Origin: Chthoniobacteraceae bacterium
Lineage (GTDB): Bacteria; Verrucomicrobiota; Verrucomicrobiia; Chthoniobacterales; Chthoniobacteraceae
DNA length: 64,000 nt
Direction: 5' to 3'
Assembly: GCA_947471505.1 (NCBI GenBank)
Contig: CANIWM010000006.1
Location: 59,165-123,164, forward strand
Shown: positions 54,842-62,336 of the stretch, in pieces
How positions within the stretch are numbered: the stretch's first letter is position 1
Layout of the letters: each line of letters starts with the position of its first letter
Notes under the pieces: generated by a model
What the model was told of the DNA's origin: nothing
Databases searched by the model: none
Seen by the model: the letters and a program-made list of their open reading frames with translations, nothing else
Translations under genes and position numbers: made by a program

Positions 54842-55288
54842 TTATTCCTCTTCCACGAGGTTAAAACTCACGTCGGTAATCCCGGCGTCGGCAGCGCAAT
54901 CAAGCACGTCCATCGTGCGTCCGTGCTTCGCCTGCTGCTCGCTGGCGATGGTGAGGACGGCGGGCGTCTTTGCGGCATCACAATTGGCCTTTACGCGCTT
55001 GAGAACGTCGCGGAGCTTCGGCATCAGCTTATCGTTTGCGGCGGCCATCGGCTCTTCGTTGAGCAGAATGTCGCCCTTCGCCGTCACGGAGATCACTTGC
55101 TCGTCGGCAAAGGGAACGTCCTTCGCCGTATCAACCGTGCCGGGCAGTCGGCAGTTGTGCTCTTTCTCCACTTTCACCGCGCCCGCCATGACCATGAAAA
55201 AGAGCATGATGACGAAAACCACGTCAATCATCGGAGCGATTTGGAATCCCACAGTTCCCTCGTTCGGGTCCACGGCGACACGTTTCAC
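54842..55288 (-). CDS. ExbD/TolR-family transport motor protein
   Basis: A 148-residue protein with a single N-terminal membrane helix (GFQIAPMIDVVFVIMLFFMVMAG) carrying the conserved proton-pathway Asp in PMIDVVF. The periplasmic domain ends AVLTIASEQQAKHGRTMDVLD and CAADAGITDVSF, the typical ExbD C-terminal fold. Its start is one base after the stop of the preceding exbD-like gene, so the two are translated together. With the TolQ-like protein it should form a proton-driven motor of the inner membrane. Confidence 0.92.
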   Translation of the reverse strand: MKRVAVDPNEGTVGFQIAPMIDVVFVIMLFFMVMAGAVKVEKEHNCRLPGTVDTAKDVPFADEQVISVTAKGDILLNEEPMAAANDKLMPKLRDVLKRVKANCDAAKTPAVLTIASEQQAKHGRTMDVLDCAADAGITDVSFNLVEEE

Positions 55289-55289
55289 C

Positions 55290-55751
55290 CTAGCCGCCCT
55301 CCTTATTATAAACAGAGAACGACACGTCGGCGATGCCCGCCTCGCCCGCAGCGTTCAGCACATTGTTGATGCTCAGCGCATTGGCCTCGCGATCGCCACG
55401 GATGACGACTCGGAACTCTTGGTTCGCGCCCTTTGCCTGCACGCGCTCGCCGTTCTTTTTGATGAGTTTGATCTGCTCGGCAACTTGCTTGATTTCCTTG
55501 TACTCTTTGCCGTCGATGTTGAAGACGGGTTTTTTATTCACCCAAAGCACGTTCACGATGGCTTCGTTGCGGGTGTTGTCTTTCTTCAGCGCGTTGGGAG
55601 AGACGGGCAAATTGAGGCCTTTTACGTTCACTTTGATCACCTGTGCGGACGTGATGCTCATGAAGAAAATGAGCATCACCAGCAGCACGTCAATCATCGG
55701 CGCGATCTGGAACTCCGGATCGCCATCGGCTCCTCCTCCTCCGCCGCCCAT
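55290..55751 (-). CDS. ExbD/TolR-family transport motor protein (second subunit)
   Basis: A 153-residue paralogue with a glycine-rich start (MGGGGGGADGDPEFQ) and membrane helix IAPMIDVLLVMLIFFMSITSAQ with the conserved Asp. The periplasmic part has FRVVIRGDREANALSINNVLNAAGEAGIADV. Two different ExbD-like proteins behind one TolQ-like protein is a common arrangement in Verrucomicrobia and Planctomycetes. It starts 21 bp after the TolQ-like stop. Confidence 0.92.
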   Translation of the reverse strand: MGGGGGGADGDPEFQIAPMIDVLLVMLIFFMSITSAQVIKVNVKGLNLPVSPNALKKDNTRNEAIVNVLWVNKKPVFNIDGKEYKEIKQVAEQIKLIKKNGERVQAKGANQEFRVVIRGDREANALSINNVLNAAGEAGIADVSFSVYNKEGG

Positions 55752-55772
55752 GTTAGTGAGTCCTCCGGTTCA

Positions 55773-56600
55773 TCAGGCGTTTTGTGGTTCCTGCTGCACC
55801 CAGTTTGGCATCGCCGCGTAGAGCTCCTCGTCGCCGAGATGCGCGCCCGCCATGTGCTCGTAGGGCATCTTTTTGAAGACTCCGCCGATGGTGTCCTGCA
55901 TGTCGTGGACTAGCTTCGCCGAGCGGTTCTTGAGCCAGTAAAAACCGAAGAACGCCGGGATAGCGATGAGCAGTCCCGAAGCGGTGGCGATGAGCACTTC
56001 GCCGATTGCGCCCGCCAGCTTGCCGGGGTCGCCGATGCCGGAAGTGCCCAGCGTGGCGAACGCACTAATCATTCCGAACACCGTGCCGAGCAGCCCGATC
56101 ATCGGGGTGCAGACGCCGATGACGGAGAGGTAGCTGATGAAGTACTGCATCTGCGCATTCTCCTTCGACACCTCGGCCCCGACCGCCTCCTCCGTGGCGT
56201 GCTTGCCCTCGCCCGCCATGCTGAGCGCAGCGCGGGTAACGTTGCAGAAAGGGGACGGGTTATTTTTGCAGAACTTGTAAGCGCCAACATAGTCGCCCGT
56301 GCGGAAAAGATTCTTCACCCCGCTCACATGCGCTTCCGGCAAGAAGCGTTTGCGGTTAGTGACGCGGAGCAGGCCGTCGCCGATCAAATAGAGCGTCGCC
56401 ATCGAGCAAAGAGCGATGGGAACCATGATGAGCCCGCCCTCTTTGATGTGTTCCATCAGGCTCTTGTGAACTTCTTTCGGAGCCTCTGCGGCGGCGGCGG
56501 CTTCGGGGGCAGGAGCCTTATCCTGTGCGGAAGCGGCGATGAGCCCACCGAAGACAAGCGAGGCGATTGCGACGAGCGGAAATAGAAAGCGTGGTTTCAT
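55773..56600 (-). CDS. MotA/TolQ/ExbB proton-channel family protein
   Basis: The ATG at 56600 gives 275 residues. An N-terminal hydrophobic leader (MKPRFLFPLVAIASLVFGGLIAASA) and an Ala/Glu/Pro linker are extra to classical ExbB. Three membrane segments follow: about residues 50-75 (GGLIMVPIALCSMATLYLIGD), and the paired helices SVIGVCTPMIGLLGTVFGMISAF and GAIGEVLIATASGLLIAIPAFFGFYWL, which carry the Thr/Gly/Pro residues of the channel. It heads a TolQ-ExbD-ExbD-lipoprotein run that probably energises an outer-membrane transporter or envelope complex. No TonB or TolB gene is adjacent. Confidence 0.92.
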   Translation of the reverse strand: MKPRFLFPLVAIASLVFGGLIAASAQDKAPAPEAAAAAEAPKEVHKSLMEHIKEGGLIMVPIALCSMATLYLIGDGLLRVTNRKRFLPEAHVSGVKNLFRTGDYVGAYKFCKNNPSPFCNVTRAALSMAGEGKHATEEAVGAEVSKENAQMQYFISYLSVIGVCTPMIGLLGTVFGMISAFATLGTSGIGDPGKLAGAIGEVLIATASGLLIAIPAFFGFYWLKNRSAKLVHDMQDTIGGVFKKMPYEHMAGAHLGDEELYAAMPNWVQQEPQNA

Positions 56601-56700
56601 GGAAGGTGATCGAAGTTGATTGATTGAAAAGCGACGAAGTGGAATCTGAAAACTCGCGCGCACTTTGGCGAGAACTTCTTCACGGCCAGCGCACATTTTC

Positions 56701-58110
56701 TCAGCCTGCAATCTTCCGATACGCCTCGCCCTCGTTGAGCGTGGGGTTTTCCGGGCGGCCTTTGTGGCGGTAGGTGAGCTTGAGGTTTTCCATCCCGAGC
56801 AAGTTCAGGATTGTCGCGTGAATGTCGTGGACGTGCAGCCGGTCTTCCACGGCGCGCAGGCCGAGTTCGTCGGTGCTGCCGATCGTTTGCCCGCCTTTGA
56901 CTCCGCCGCCCGCCATCCACATCGTGAAGCCCGTTGGGTTGTGGTCGCGCCCATCGCCCTTCTCGCTCATCGGTGTGCGGCCAAACTCGCCGCCCCACAC
57001 GACGAGCGTGTCGTCGAGCATCCCGCGCTGTTTCAAATCGCGCAGCAGCCCGGCGATGGGTTTGTCGGTTTCTTGGAAGAGCTTCCCGTGGTTTTCCTCG
57101 ATCTTCGCGTGTGCGTCCCACTTGCTGCCCGCGCCCGAGTAGAGCTGCACAAATCGCACGCCGCGCTCCACCAGCCGCCGAGCGAGCAGGCACATCCCGC
57201 CAAACTTCGAGGTCTCCTTTTCATCCATGCCGTAGAGCTGCCGCGTCGCCTCGCTCTCGCGAGAAATATCCACCGCCTCCGGTGCCTCGGCCTGCATTCG
57301 GAAGGCGAGTTCGTAGCTGGCGATGCGCGCCTCCAGCTCGCTGTTATGCCGTGTCGCCGCGTGGCGCGTGTTCAGTTCCGTGAGGAAATCGAGCTTCGCC
57401 CGCTGCTGCTCCGGCGCGACTCCCTCGGGCGTATTGAGAAATTGGATCGGCTCCGACCCGCTCTCGATGCGCGTGCCTTGATACAGCGCAGGCATGAACC
57501 CGCTGCCCCAGTTGCGCGGGCCATTGATCACCGACGCCGGATTATCCTGCATGACGACAAACGCCGGCAAATTCGCGTTCTCCGTGCCGAGCCCATAGGT
57601 CACCCACGACCCGAGCGAAGGCCGCCCCGCGAGGATGCTCCCCGTATTCATCTGGCACACGCCAGTGGAGTGGTTGATGCCGTCCGCCACGCACGAGCGG
57701 ATCACCGCCAAATCGTCCGCACACTCCGCCACATGCGGCAGCCAGTCGGAAATCCACAGTCCACTTTTCCCGTGCTGCTTCCACTGCCGCTTCGAGGCGA
57801 GGAGCGGCGATTTGAACTCCCCCATCGCCGTGATGACCTTGCCGAAACTGTCCGGGATGCGCTGCCCGGCCAGCTCGTTGAGCTTCGGCTTCGGGTCGAA
57901 CGAATCCATGTGCGACGGCCCGCCCTCCATAAAGAGAAAGATGACCGACTTCGCCTTCGCGGGAAAATGCGGCGTCCTCGGCACAAGGGAATCCGCAACC
58001 CCAGTGCCTTGCAGCAAATGCGAAAGCGCCAACGCACCAAACCCCGCCCCCGCCTTTGCAAGAAAGTCGCGGCGCGTAGTAAGTATCTCGTGATGTGGGA
58101 CAGGTAACAT
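56701..58110 (-). CDS. DUF1501 protein (Tat-exported, sulfatase/phosphatase-fold), second copy
   Basis: The 469-residue protein has a Tat leader (TTRRDFLAKAGAGFGALALSHLLQGTGVA) and the family blocks [74 protein letters not shown] and LHVHDIHATILNLLGME. It is closer to the mainstream family (PSHMDSFDPKP, FGRTPM) than the copy at 33968. A DUF1553 partner gene normally precedes this class; here the gene upstream is a small toxin-antitoxin-like pair instead. Enzymatic activity is unknown. Confidence 0.92.
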   Translation of the reverse strand: MLPVPHHEILTTRRDFLAKAGAGFGALALSHLLQGTGVADSLVPRTPHFPAKAKSVIFLFMEGGPSHMDSFDPKPKLNELAGQRIPDSFGKVITAMGEFKSPLLASKRQWKQHGKSGLWISDWLPHVAECADDLAVIRSCVADGINHSTGVCQMNTGSILAGRPSLGSWVTYGLGTENANLPAFVVMQDNPASVINGPRNWGSGFMPALYQGTRIESGSEPIQFLNTPEGVAPEQQRAKLDFLTELNTRHAATRHNSELEARIASYELAFRMQAEAPEAVDISRESEATRQLYGMDEKETSKFGGMCLLARRLVERGVRFVQLYSGAGSKWDAHAKIEENHGKLFQETDKPIAGLLRDLKQRGMLDDTLVVWGGEFGRTPMSEKGDGRDHNPTGFTMWMAGGGVKGGQTIGSTDELGLRAVEDRLHVHDIHATILNLLGMENLKLTYRHKGRPENPTLNEGEAYRKIAG

Positions 58111-58158
58111 GCGTGATTGCTCCCACAGTCACGGGCGTTCTGCAATGCCGGGGATCGT

Positions 58159-58404
58159 TCAGTCGAGTCTCTCGCCGATGGGAGCTTGCTCCGGTGTGAG
58201 GAATGTTTTCACAAGTTCGCCCTCGCCGCAGACCGTCATGCCGGGGAATCGCTTGAACCATTTACCAAAGGGAACTTCGGGCTCAAGTTCGAGCCATTCG
58301 AGAAAGATCAGGAGTTGATCCGCAGAAACACTACGGTCGTAAATCCGAGTCGCGAGGTGCCGCATGATTGGCCCCGGAATATTTTGGCGACGAACTTTAG
58401 GCAC
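58159..58404 (-). CDS. Small basic protein, second gene of a toxin-antitoxin-like pair
   Basis: An 81-residue protein (MPKVRRQNIPGPIMRHLATR...) with a basic N-terminus, a helical core and a conserved-looking C-terminal block FGKWFKRFPGMTVCGEGELV followed by KTFLTPEQAP. No family is named by me. Its start overlaps the stop of the upstream antitoxin-like gene by 8 bp, implying translational coupling. It could be a toxin, or a small chaperone or partner of the upstream protein; the sequence has no nuclease or kinase motif. Confidence 0.65.
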   Translation of the reverse strand: MPKVRRQNIPGPIMRHLATRIYDRSVSADQLLIFLEWLELEPEVPFGKWFKRFPGMTVCGEGELVKTFLTPEQAPIGERLD

Positions 58405-58678
58405 TTGCTTTGCCGTAAAATCCGCTGAGCAGTTTTTCCGTCAGAATCTCAGCCGCTTCATCGTCTGGTGCCGCTGCGAGTTGAGCAGCGATTTCACCAA
58501 GTTCGCTTGGAGATAGCCGTTTGGCGCTTTCATAGTCGCTAGCGCAAGCCGCTCGTTTTGTAGGCGTAACAGTCGCGGTGACAACGCCGTTGGAAACGAT
58601 GTCCAGCCTCTCGCTGCGGGAAATCGCGCGATCAATAATCTCCGGGTCGCGGTGGATTTGTTCGAGTGTCGCTATCAT
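58397..58678 (-). CDS. Antitoxin-like small protein (Phd-like N-terminal pattern)
   Basis: A 93-residue protein beginning MIATLEQIHRDPEIIDRAIS, followed by RSERLDIVSNGVVTATVTPT. The helix then beta-turn pattern ending in V-V-x-A-x-V-x-P recalls Phd/YefM-type antitoxins, in which an exposed turn precedes the DNA-binding dimer. The C-terminal half (LSPSELGEIAAQLAAAPDDEAAEILTEKLL) is acidic and helical, as in the toxin-neutralising tails. The similarity is weak and comes from pattern alone. Transcribed first, overlapping the 81-residue gene, as antitoxin genes usually are. Confidence 0.62.
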   Translation of the reverse strand: MIATLEQIHRDPEIIDRAISRSERLDIVSNGVVTATVTPTKRAACASDYESAKRLSPSELGEIAAQLAAAPDDEAAEILTEKLLSGFYGKASA

Positions 58679-58717
58679 GGGCGAAAAGTGGTAGATGAAT
58701 GCGGCGGAGTCAAAGGC

Positions 58718-59416
58718 TTAAGAACAAAGAAACCCACCCGCCTTCGCACGCACCCACGCACGCCAAACCCCAAGGACGACGCACCCGAGCGCCGCAATCT
58801 GATACCCGGAAAGCCCAGCGACGAGCGTCGGCGTCGCCCGCTGAAACTCATGCACAAAGCGGAAGACGCCGTAGCCGATGAGGTAAAGGTGGAAGAGCTG
58901 CCCATCGAGGCGCGGCCTTTTCCGCAGGAAAAAGAACGCGACGAGCGCGGCGACGTTGAATCCAATCTCCAGCGGCACCGCAGGCCAGCGCGGCGTGCCG
59001 GAGAAATCGCGCAGCGCATACCAAGCAGGCACGCATTCCCGCCCGAGACAGCACCCGTGCAACAGACACCCGACGCGCCCGAAGAGGATGCCAATCGGCG
59101 CGACGAACGCGAACAAGTTGCCCGTCGCCTCGCGATAGCCCGTCGCCTTTTTCACCAACTCCACGCCCACATATCCGCCGAGCAGCGCCCCGAGCACGCT
59201 CTTCCCCGTCGCCAGCCGCAGCCAGCGATCCGGCAGCGGCCAATCCCGCCAGCCTTCGGCGAAAAGATAGACGACTTTCGCGCCGACAAACGCGCTCATC
59301 AGCGCCACGGCGTAGATCAAAATGAGGCGCTCATCCTTGCGAGCCATCCGCGTCCAAGTGAACAAGCTGACGACGATGCCCGCGAGGAGAAGAAGGCCGT
59401 AGGGAGAGTTGGTCAT
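58718..59416 (-). CDS. Prolipoprotein diacylglyceryl transferase family protein (Lgt-like)
   Basis: A 232-residue, about seven-helix membrane protein. The Lgt signature appears as APIGILFGRVGCLLHGCCLGRE (family: G-R-x-G-C/N-x-x-x-G) and the second conserved site as YLIGYGVFRFVHEFQR (family: Y-x-x-x-R-F-x-x-E-x-x-R). It is shorter than E. coli Lgt (291 residues) and has extra cysteines in the signature loop (GCLLHGCC), so it may be an Lgt paralogue. Lgt attaches the diacylglyceryl group to the lipobox cysteine of lipoproteins, of which there are several nearby. Confidence 0.82.
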   Translation of the reverse strand: MTNSPYGLLLLAGIVVSLFTWTRMARKDERLILIYAVALMSAFVGAKVVYLFAEGWRDWPLPDRWLRLATGKSVLGALLGGYVGVELVKKATGYREATGNLFAFVAPIGILFGRVGCLLHGCCLGRECVPAWYALRDFSGTPRWPAVPLEIGFNVAALVAFFFLRKRPRLDGQLFHLYLIGYGVFRFVHEFQRATPTLVAGLSGYQIAALGCVVLGVWRAWVRAKAGGFLCS

Positions 59417-59576
59417 AAAGTAGTCAGCGGCTTTAGCCGAAAAACCGCCGTGCTTTCGGAACGCGAACGCTTCGCAGAAAGACGCCGCGAGTGAACTTCG
59501 ACGCCGCCTCTGCTTTTCGCGTCGTGCTGACTAAAGGGGACTCCCGGAAACTCACTCCAGGAGAACTGCAGAGCCG

Positions 59577-59677
59577 CGGCGAAGTAGCGGGGCCATCTCG
59601 GCCCCGATGTCCCGCAGGGACATGGCGCGTTACGCGCCTTTAGCGCTCGGGGGCGGGACGCCCCCGCTACGTCGCCG
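59577..59677. repeat. Nested inverted-repeat element with internal hairpins (family member B)
   Basis: Outer arms 59577-59592 and 59662-59677 pair at 15 of 16 bases (CGGCGAAGTAGCGGGG and partner). Inside lie ATGTCCC-GCA-GGGACAT (59607-59623) and GGCGCG-TTA-CGCGCC (59624-59638), two perfect hairpins placed back to back, each with a 3-nt loop. The architecture (GC-rich arms followed by two 3-nt-loop hairpins) is the same as at 26725-26831, with different stem sequences. Confidence 0.85.
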
Positions 59678-59792
59678 CACTCGGGGCGCAAGGATGCGTT
59701 CAATTCCGTTCTCATAAATGCGAAAGTGCGCGTTTTATGGTCAAAAATAGCCAGTTTGTGTCGGGAGGCGTGTATAGGAATCCTCATTATCG

Positions 59793-59918
59793 TTCCCCCG
59801 ACGCCGGAGGTGCGAAGTTGGACGTTCCGGGGCCTTCCCCTGACGCCGGAGGTGCGAGGTTGGACGTTCCGGGGCCTTCCCCCGACGCCGGAGGTGCGAG
59901 GTTGGACGTTCCGGAACC
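59793..59918. repeat. Tandem array, three 42-bp units
   Basis: Units start at 59793, 59835 and 59877. They share GACGCCGGAGGTGCGA, then GTTGGACGTTCCGG, and differ at only a few bases (one A/G change in unit 1, a C/T change in unit 2, and AA for GG near the end of unit 3). The period is a multiple of three, so all frames read through as 14-residue repeats. The units are not separated by spacers, so this is not a CRISPR array. Confidence 0.92.
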
Positions 59919-60093
59919 TCCCCCCTGAGTAATCATCTTTTACTACGAGGCAATGTGGGCTGACGAGTGGTGCGGGTTTCATGGGTGTGATTTGGTGGAG
60001 TGCAGGGTGATAAAAGAGATGGGTTCCATGCGAGTAGTGAAAAACTGAGCATCGAATACAAGCAGTGCATTCTTTCGTTCCTCGTGATACTGC

Positions 60094-60549
60094 GTGCGAA
60101 TGTTTCGTCGGCGAGCACTTATTGTTTTTGTGATTAGTCTCCTTGGATTTTTGGTCTGGTCGTGGGTTACTTCTAATCGCGATCCCGAGAGGGAGCTTTT
60201 CAAGCAAACTGCGCAATCTATCTCCAAGATGCTACACGAAAAAGATTGGGAGGATTGGGCGCGGATGCAAGCTGGTCTAAATTCAGATGCCAAATTGGTG
60301 AGTCAGGGAATCGAACAGGTTATCGCAAATGCCGATAAGAATAGAGAGGGGCGGGGCGGAATCAAAGGAACACTGTCGTATCGTTGGCGATTTGATATTG
60401 GCGACTATTGGAAGCTGGATGCTGAATTGCGGAATGTGATCGACTTAGACATTGATGCGTCTTCAGTGCCTTACGCTCTCGTCCTCCGTTGGTGGAAGCT
60501 CGGAAAGGAGGAGATAATTGTTGTTCAGTTAATCCCAGAGCGAAACTGA
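60094..60549 (+). CDS. Single-pass membrane-anchored protein, unknown function
   Basis: A 151-residue protein with a basic N-terminus and membrane anchor (FRRRALIVFVISLLGFLVWSWV, residues 4-25), then a soluble domain with alternating Trp and acidic residues (KDWEDWARM, YRWRFDIGDYWKLDAELRN) ending VVQLIPERN. No family recognised. Its DNA is noticeably more AT-rich than neighbouring genes, which could mean recent acquisition. It ends 9 bp from the convergent radical SAM gene. Confidence 0.65.
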   Translation: MRMFRRRALIVFVISLLGFLVWSWVTSNRDPERELFKQTAQSISKMLHEKDWEDWARMQAGLNSDAKLVSQGIEQVIANADKNREGRGGIKGTLSYRWRFDIGDYWKLDAELRNVIDLDIDASSVPYALVLRWWKLGKEEIIVVQLIPERN

Positions 60550-60558
60550 AGTTGCCTC

Positions 60559-61929
60559 TTATCCTCCATAATACCGACAAAACGAATCCAGCGCCCCGCT
60601 CGGGGTGATGACGTGGGTGCAGCAGCGGTCGATGCGGTCTTGGTCCCACGTCCAGGAATCCATGAATGGTTTTACGAAGAGGCGGAAGGTGTGGCTGGCG
60701 TCTAGCTCGAAGCGTTTGAGTAGCTCGGCGAGGGGTTCGTTTTCGCAGCCGCATTTTGCGAGGTCGTCGAGGGAGTAGCGCACTTTGTCGCGGAGGAAAT
60801 CCTGCACTTCGCTGAAGTCCACGAAGTCGCTGATGCTGCGGACGGTGCCGCCGATTTTGAGCAGGTAGCCGATGGTCGCGCAGTTCGGGTCGCCGCAGGG
60901 GAGCGGGGTGAAGGAATCCGCCGTGAGCGTGCCGCCGCTGTGCTCGATGAGGCCGAGGATGACGTCGGCGGTGTTCATGGCAAGGAGCGGGGCCGTCTCG
61001 GCCCCGTGCTGGGGAACCACTCCGTGGTTCAGGGGGCCGGGACGGCCCCCCTCCTTGGTATTGCGACCGCTGCCAAAGACGGGCTGGAAGCTGACGCCGC
61101 GCACGTTTTCAAATGCGAGGCCCCACTGCACGGTCTCCCAGACGTGCGGGAGCGTGTCGGGGGTGACAGTCATGGCGAGGGTGATGGGCACGCCAAGTTC
61201 GCGGCATCGCTCGACGCAGCGGCGGCGCGTTTCGCGGAGGTCCGCGCCGCGCAGGGCTTGCTGGCCGGCCTCCTGCGGGCCGTCGAACTGCAAGTAGAGC
61301 TGGAAGTGCCCGCGCTTCATCGTGCGCCCGAGTGAGGCGGAAAAGGCGTCGTCATTCGCCACGCGGACGCCGTTGGTATTCAGCAAAACGTAGTCGATTT
61401 TCGGATGCGCATGGAGCCATTCGAGCAGCTCGAAAAACTGCGGGTGCAGCGTGGGCTCGCCGCCGGAGAGTTGCAGGATTTCGATGCCGCCCTTTCGCTC
61501 GATGACGCCTTCGATGCGGCGCTGGATGTCCGCGAGGGGCACGGCATCCACTTCGCGAGTGCGCGGCGAATCGGCGTAGCACGTCGGGCAGGCGAGGTTG
61601 CAGGAATTGACGATTTCGATGAGCGCGAGAAAGGTGGCGAGTTTCTCCACGGTGTCGGAGCCCTCGGCATTGCGCCCGAGGGTGCCGGTGGATGTGCCAT
61701 CCGCCGAACCACACTTGCCGCCGCAGCATTGGTTCTTCGGGTCGCCCTGCGCGTGCCAGTAAAAGCGGGCATCGCTGGAGATACACGCCTCCGCTTTCCC
61801 ATGCGTGGCGCAAGTGAGGCGGAGCATGACGCGCTTGCCCACGCGGAGGACTTCCGCCGGGCAGTCGGAGTGGCAGACGGGGCAGCGGGAGGTGGTGCGT
61901 TTGAGGAGGGTGGGTGGAAGGGTGAGCAT
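60559..61929 (-). CDS. Radical SAM protein of the Tes/MJ0619-like (COG1964) group, with an in-frame repeat insertion
   Basis: The ATG at 61929 gives 456 residues. An N-terminal zinc-like region (CPVC-x3-C, C16 to C23, then LTCATHG) precedes the radical SAM core: C110-x3-C114-x2-C117 in VNSCNLACPTCYADSP, ILQLSGGEPTLHPQF and LLNTNGVRVA. The C-terminus reads FRLFVKPFMDSWTWDQDRID, RCCTHVITPSGALDSFCRYY. That tail and the N-terminal Cys pattern are the marks of the archaeal tetraether lipid synthase Tes (MJ0619) group, which couples lipid chains by C-C bond formation; bacterial relatives are implicated in membrane-spanning lipids. Function here is inference. Residues 292-317 (KEGGRPGPLNHGVVPQHGAE...) are encoded by a palindromic repeat inserted between the core and the C-terminal part. 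Confidence 0.88.
   Translation of the reverse strand: MLTLPPTLLKRTTSRCPVCHSDCPAEVLRVGKRVMLRLTCATHGKAEACISSDARFYWHAQGDPKNQCCGGKCGSADGTSTGTLGRNAEGSDTVEKLATFLALIEIVNSCNLACPTCYADSPRTREVDAVPLADIQRRIEGVIERKGGIEILQLSGGEPTLHPQFFELLEWLHAHPKIDYVLLNTNGVRVANDDAFSASLGRTMKRGHFQLYLQFDGPQEAGQQALRGADLRETRRRCVERCRELGVPITLAMTVTPDTLPHVWETVQWGLAFENVRGVSFQPVFGSGRNTKEGGRPGPLNHGVVPQHGAETAPLLAMNTADVILGLIEHSGGTLTADSFTPLPCGDPNCATIGYLLKIGGTVRSISDFVDFSEVQDFLRDKVRYSLDDLAKCGCENEPLAELLKRFELDASHTFRLFVKPFMDSWTWDQDRIDRCCTHVITPSGALDSFCRYYGG
60981..61057. repeat. Nested inverted-repeat element (family member C) inside the radical SAM gene
   Basis: Arms at 60981-61005 and 61032-61057 are an imperfect inverted repeat (CAAGGAGCGGGGCCGTC and partner). 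Between them is a perfect hairpin, GAACCAC-TCC-GTGGTTC (61014-61030), whose stem is the same as in the element at 26751-26767. The repeat lies wholly inside the coding sequence and keeps the frame open. Confidence 0.85.
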
Positions 61930-61934
61930 TGCGT

Positions 61935-62252
61935 TTAATGGATTCGGAATGCGTCTCCTGCCGTGCAACCGACGAACGCTGCGGTTGTATTAAGGATGAC
62001 CAACCCAACAATCACCAGAAGCGCGAACCCAAGCGATTGAATGCCCTTTTTCCGATGATGCCAGCCGAAGATGACCCCGCCGGCTATCGAACACGGGATA
62101 ATCGAAAGTAGCACCAAAACCGCGAAGGGTTCGCCCTGAACGACCGCGCATCCAATCGCCGGAACCACGGGCAGCAGCCCTACACACCAAAACAACCGCG
62201 TCGGAAACGGTGGGGGCACAGACTCGCTCGAAAGGTTCGGTTCGTTCTCCAT
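61935..62252 (-). CDS. Small membrane protein, unknown function
   Basis: Starting at the ATG at 62252 gives 105 residues with about three hydrophobic segments (LFWCVGLLPVVPAIGCAVVQG, FAVLVLLSIIPCSIAGGVIFGW, LGFALLVIVGLVILNTTAAFVG). A His/Lys loop (HHRKKGIQ) separates the second and third. No family recognised. It ends 5 bp before the radical SAM start on the same strand, so the two probably share a transcript. Confidence 0.6.
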   Translation of the reverse strand: MENEPNLSSESVPPPFPTRLFWCVGLLPVVPAIGCAVVQGEPFAVLVLLSIIPCSIAGGVIFGWHHRKKGIQSLGFALLVIVGLVILNTTAAFVGCTAGDAFRIH

Positions 62253-62336
62253 AGCAGCCAGTCGAGCCACCCGCGCCGGGTGCTGCAACTGGAAAACGCG
62301 GCCTGCCGACTCGAAACAGCGGGAGTGGCGCAATTT

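Larger units (their letters stand above)
59417..60093. other. Gene-free 677-bp spacer packed with repeats
   Basis: Between the lgt-like gene and the small membrane protein I find no supported gene. It contains the nested-hairpin repeat at 59577-59677 and three 42-bp tandem units at 59793-59918. The remaining DNA, mainly 59940-60093, is clearly more AT-rich than the rest of the window. Long frames that cross the tandem array are a consequence of its period being a multiple of three. Confidence 0.6.

Noticed and set aside
59413..60216. Minus-strand open frame of 267 codons with 14-residue repeats
   Set aside because: The repeats are just the 42-bp tandem array translated. It also runs through the nested-hairpin element and overlaps the more plausible gene at 60094. 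No start signal or family.
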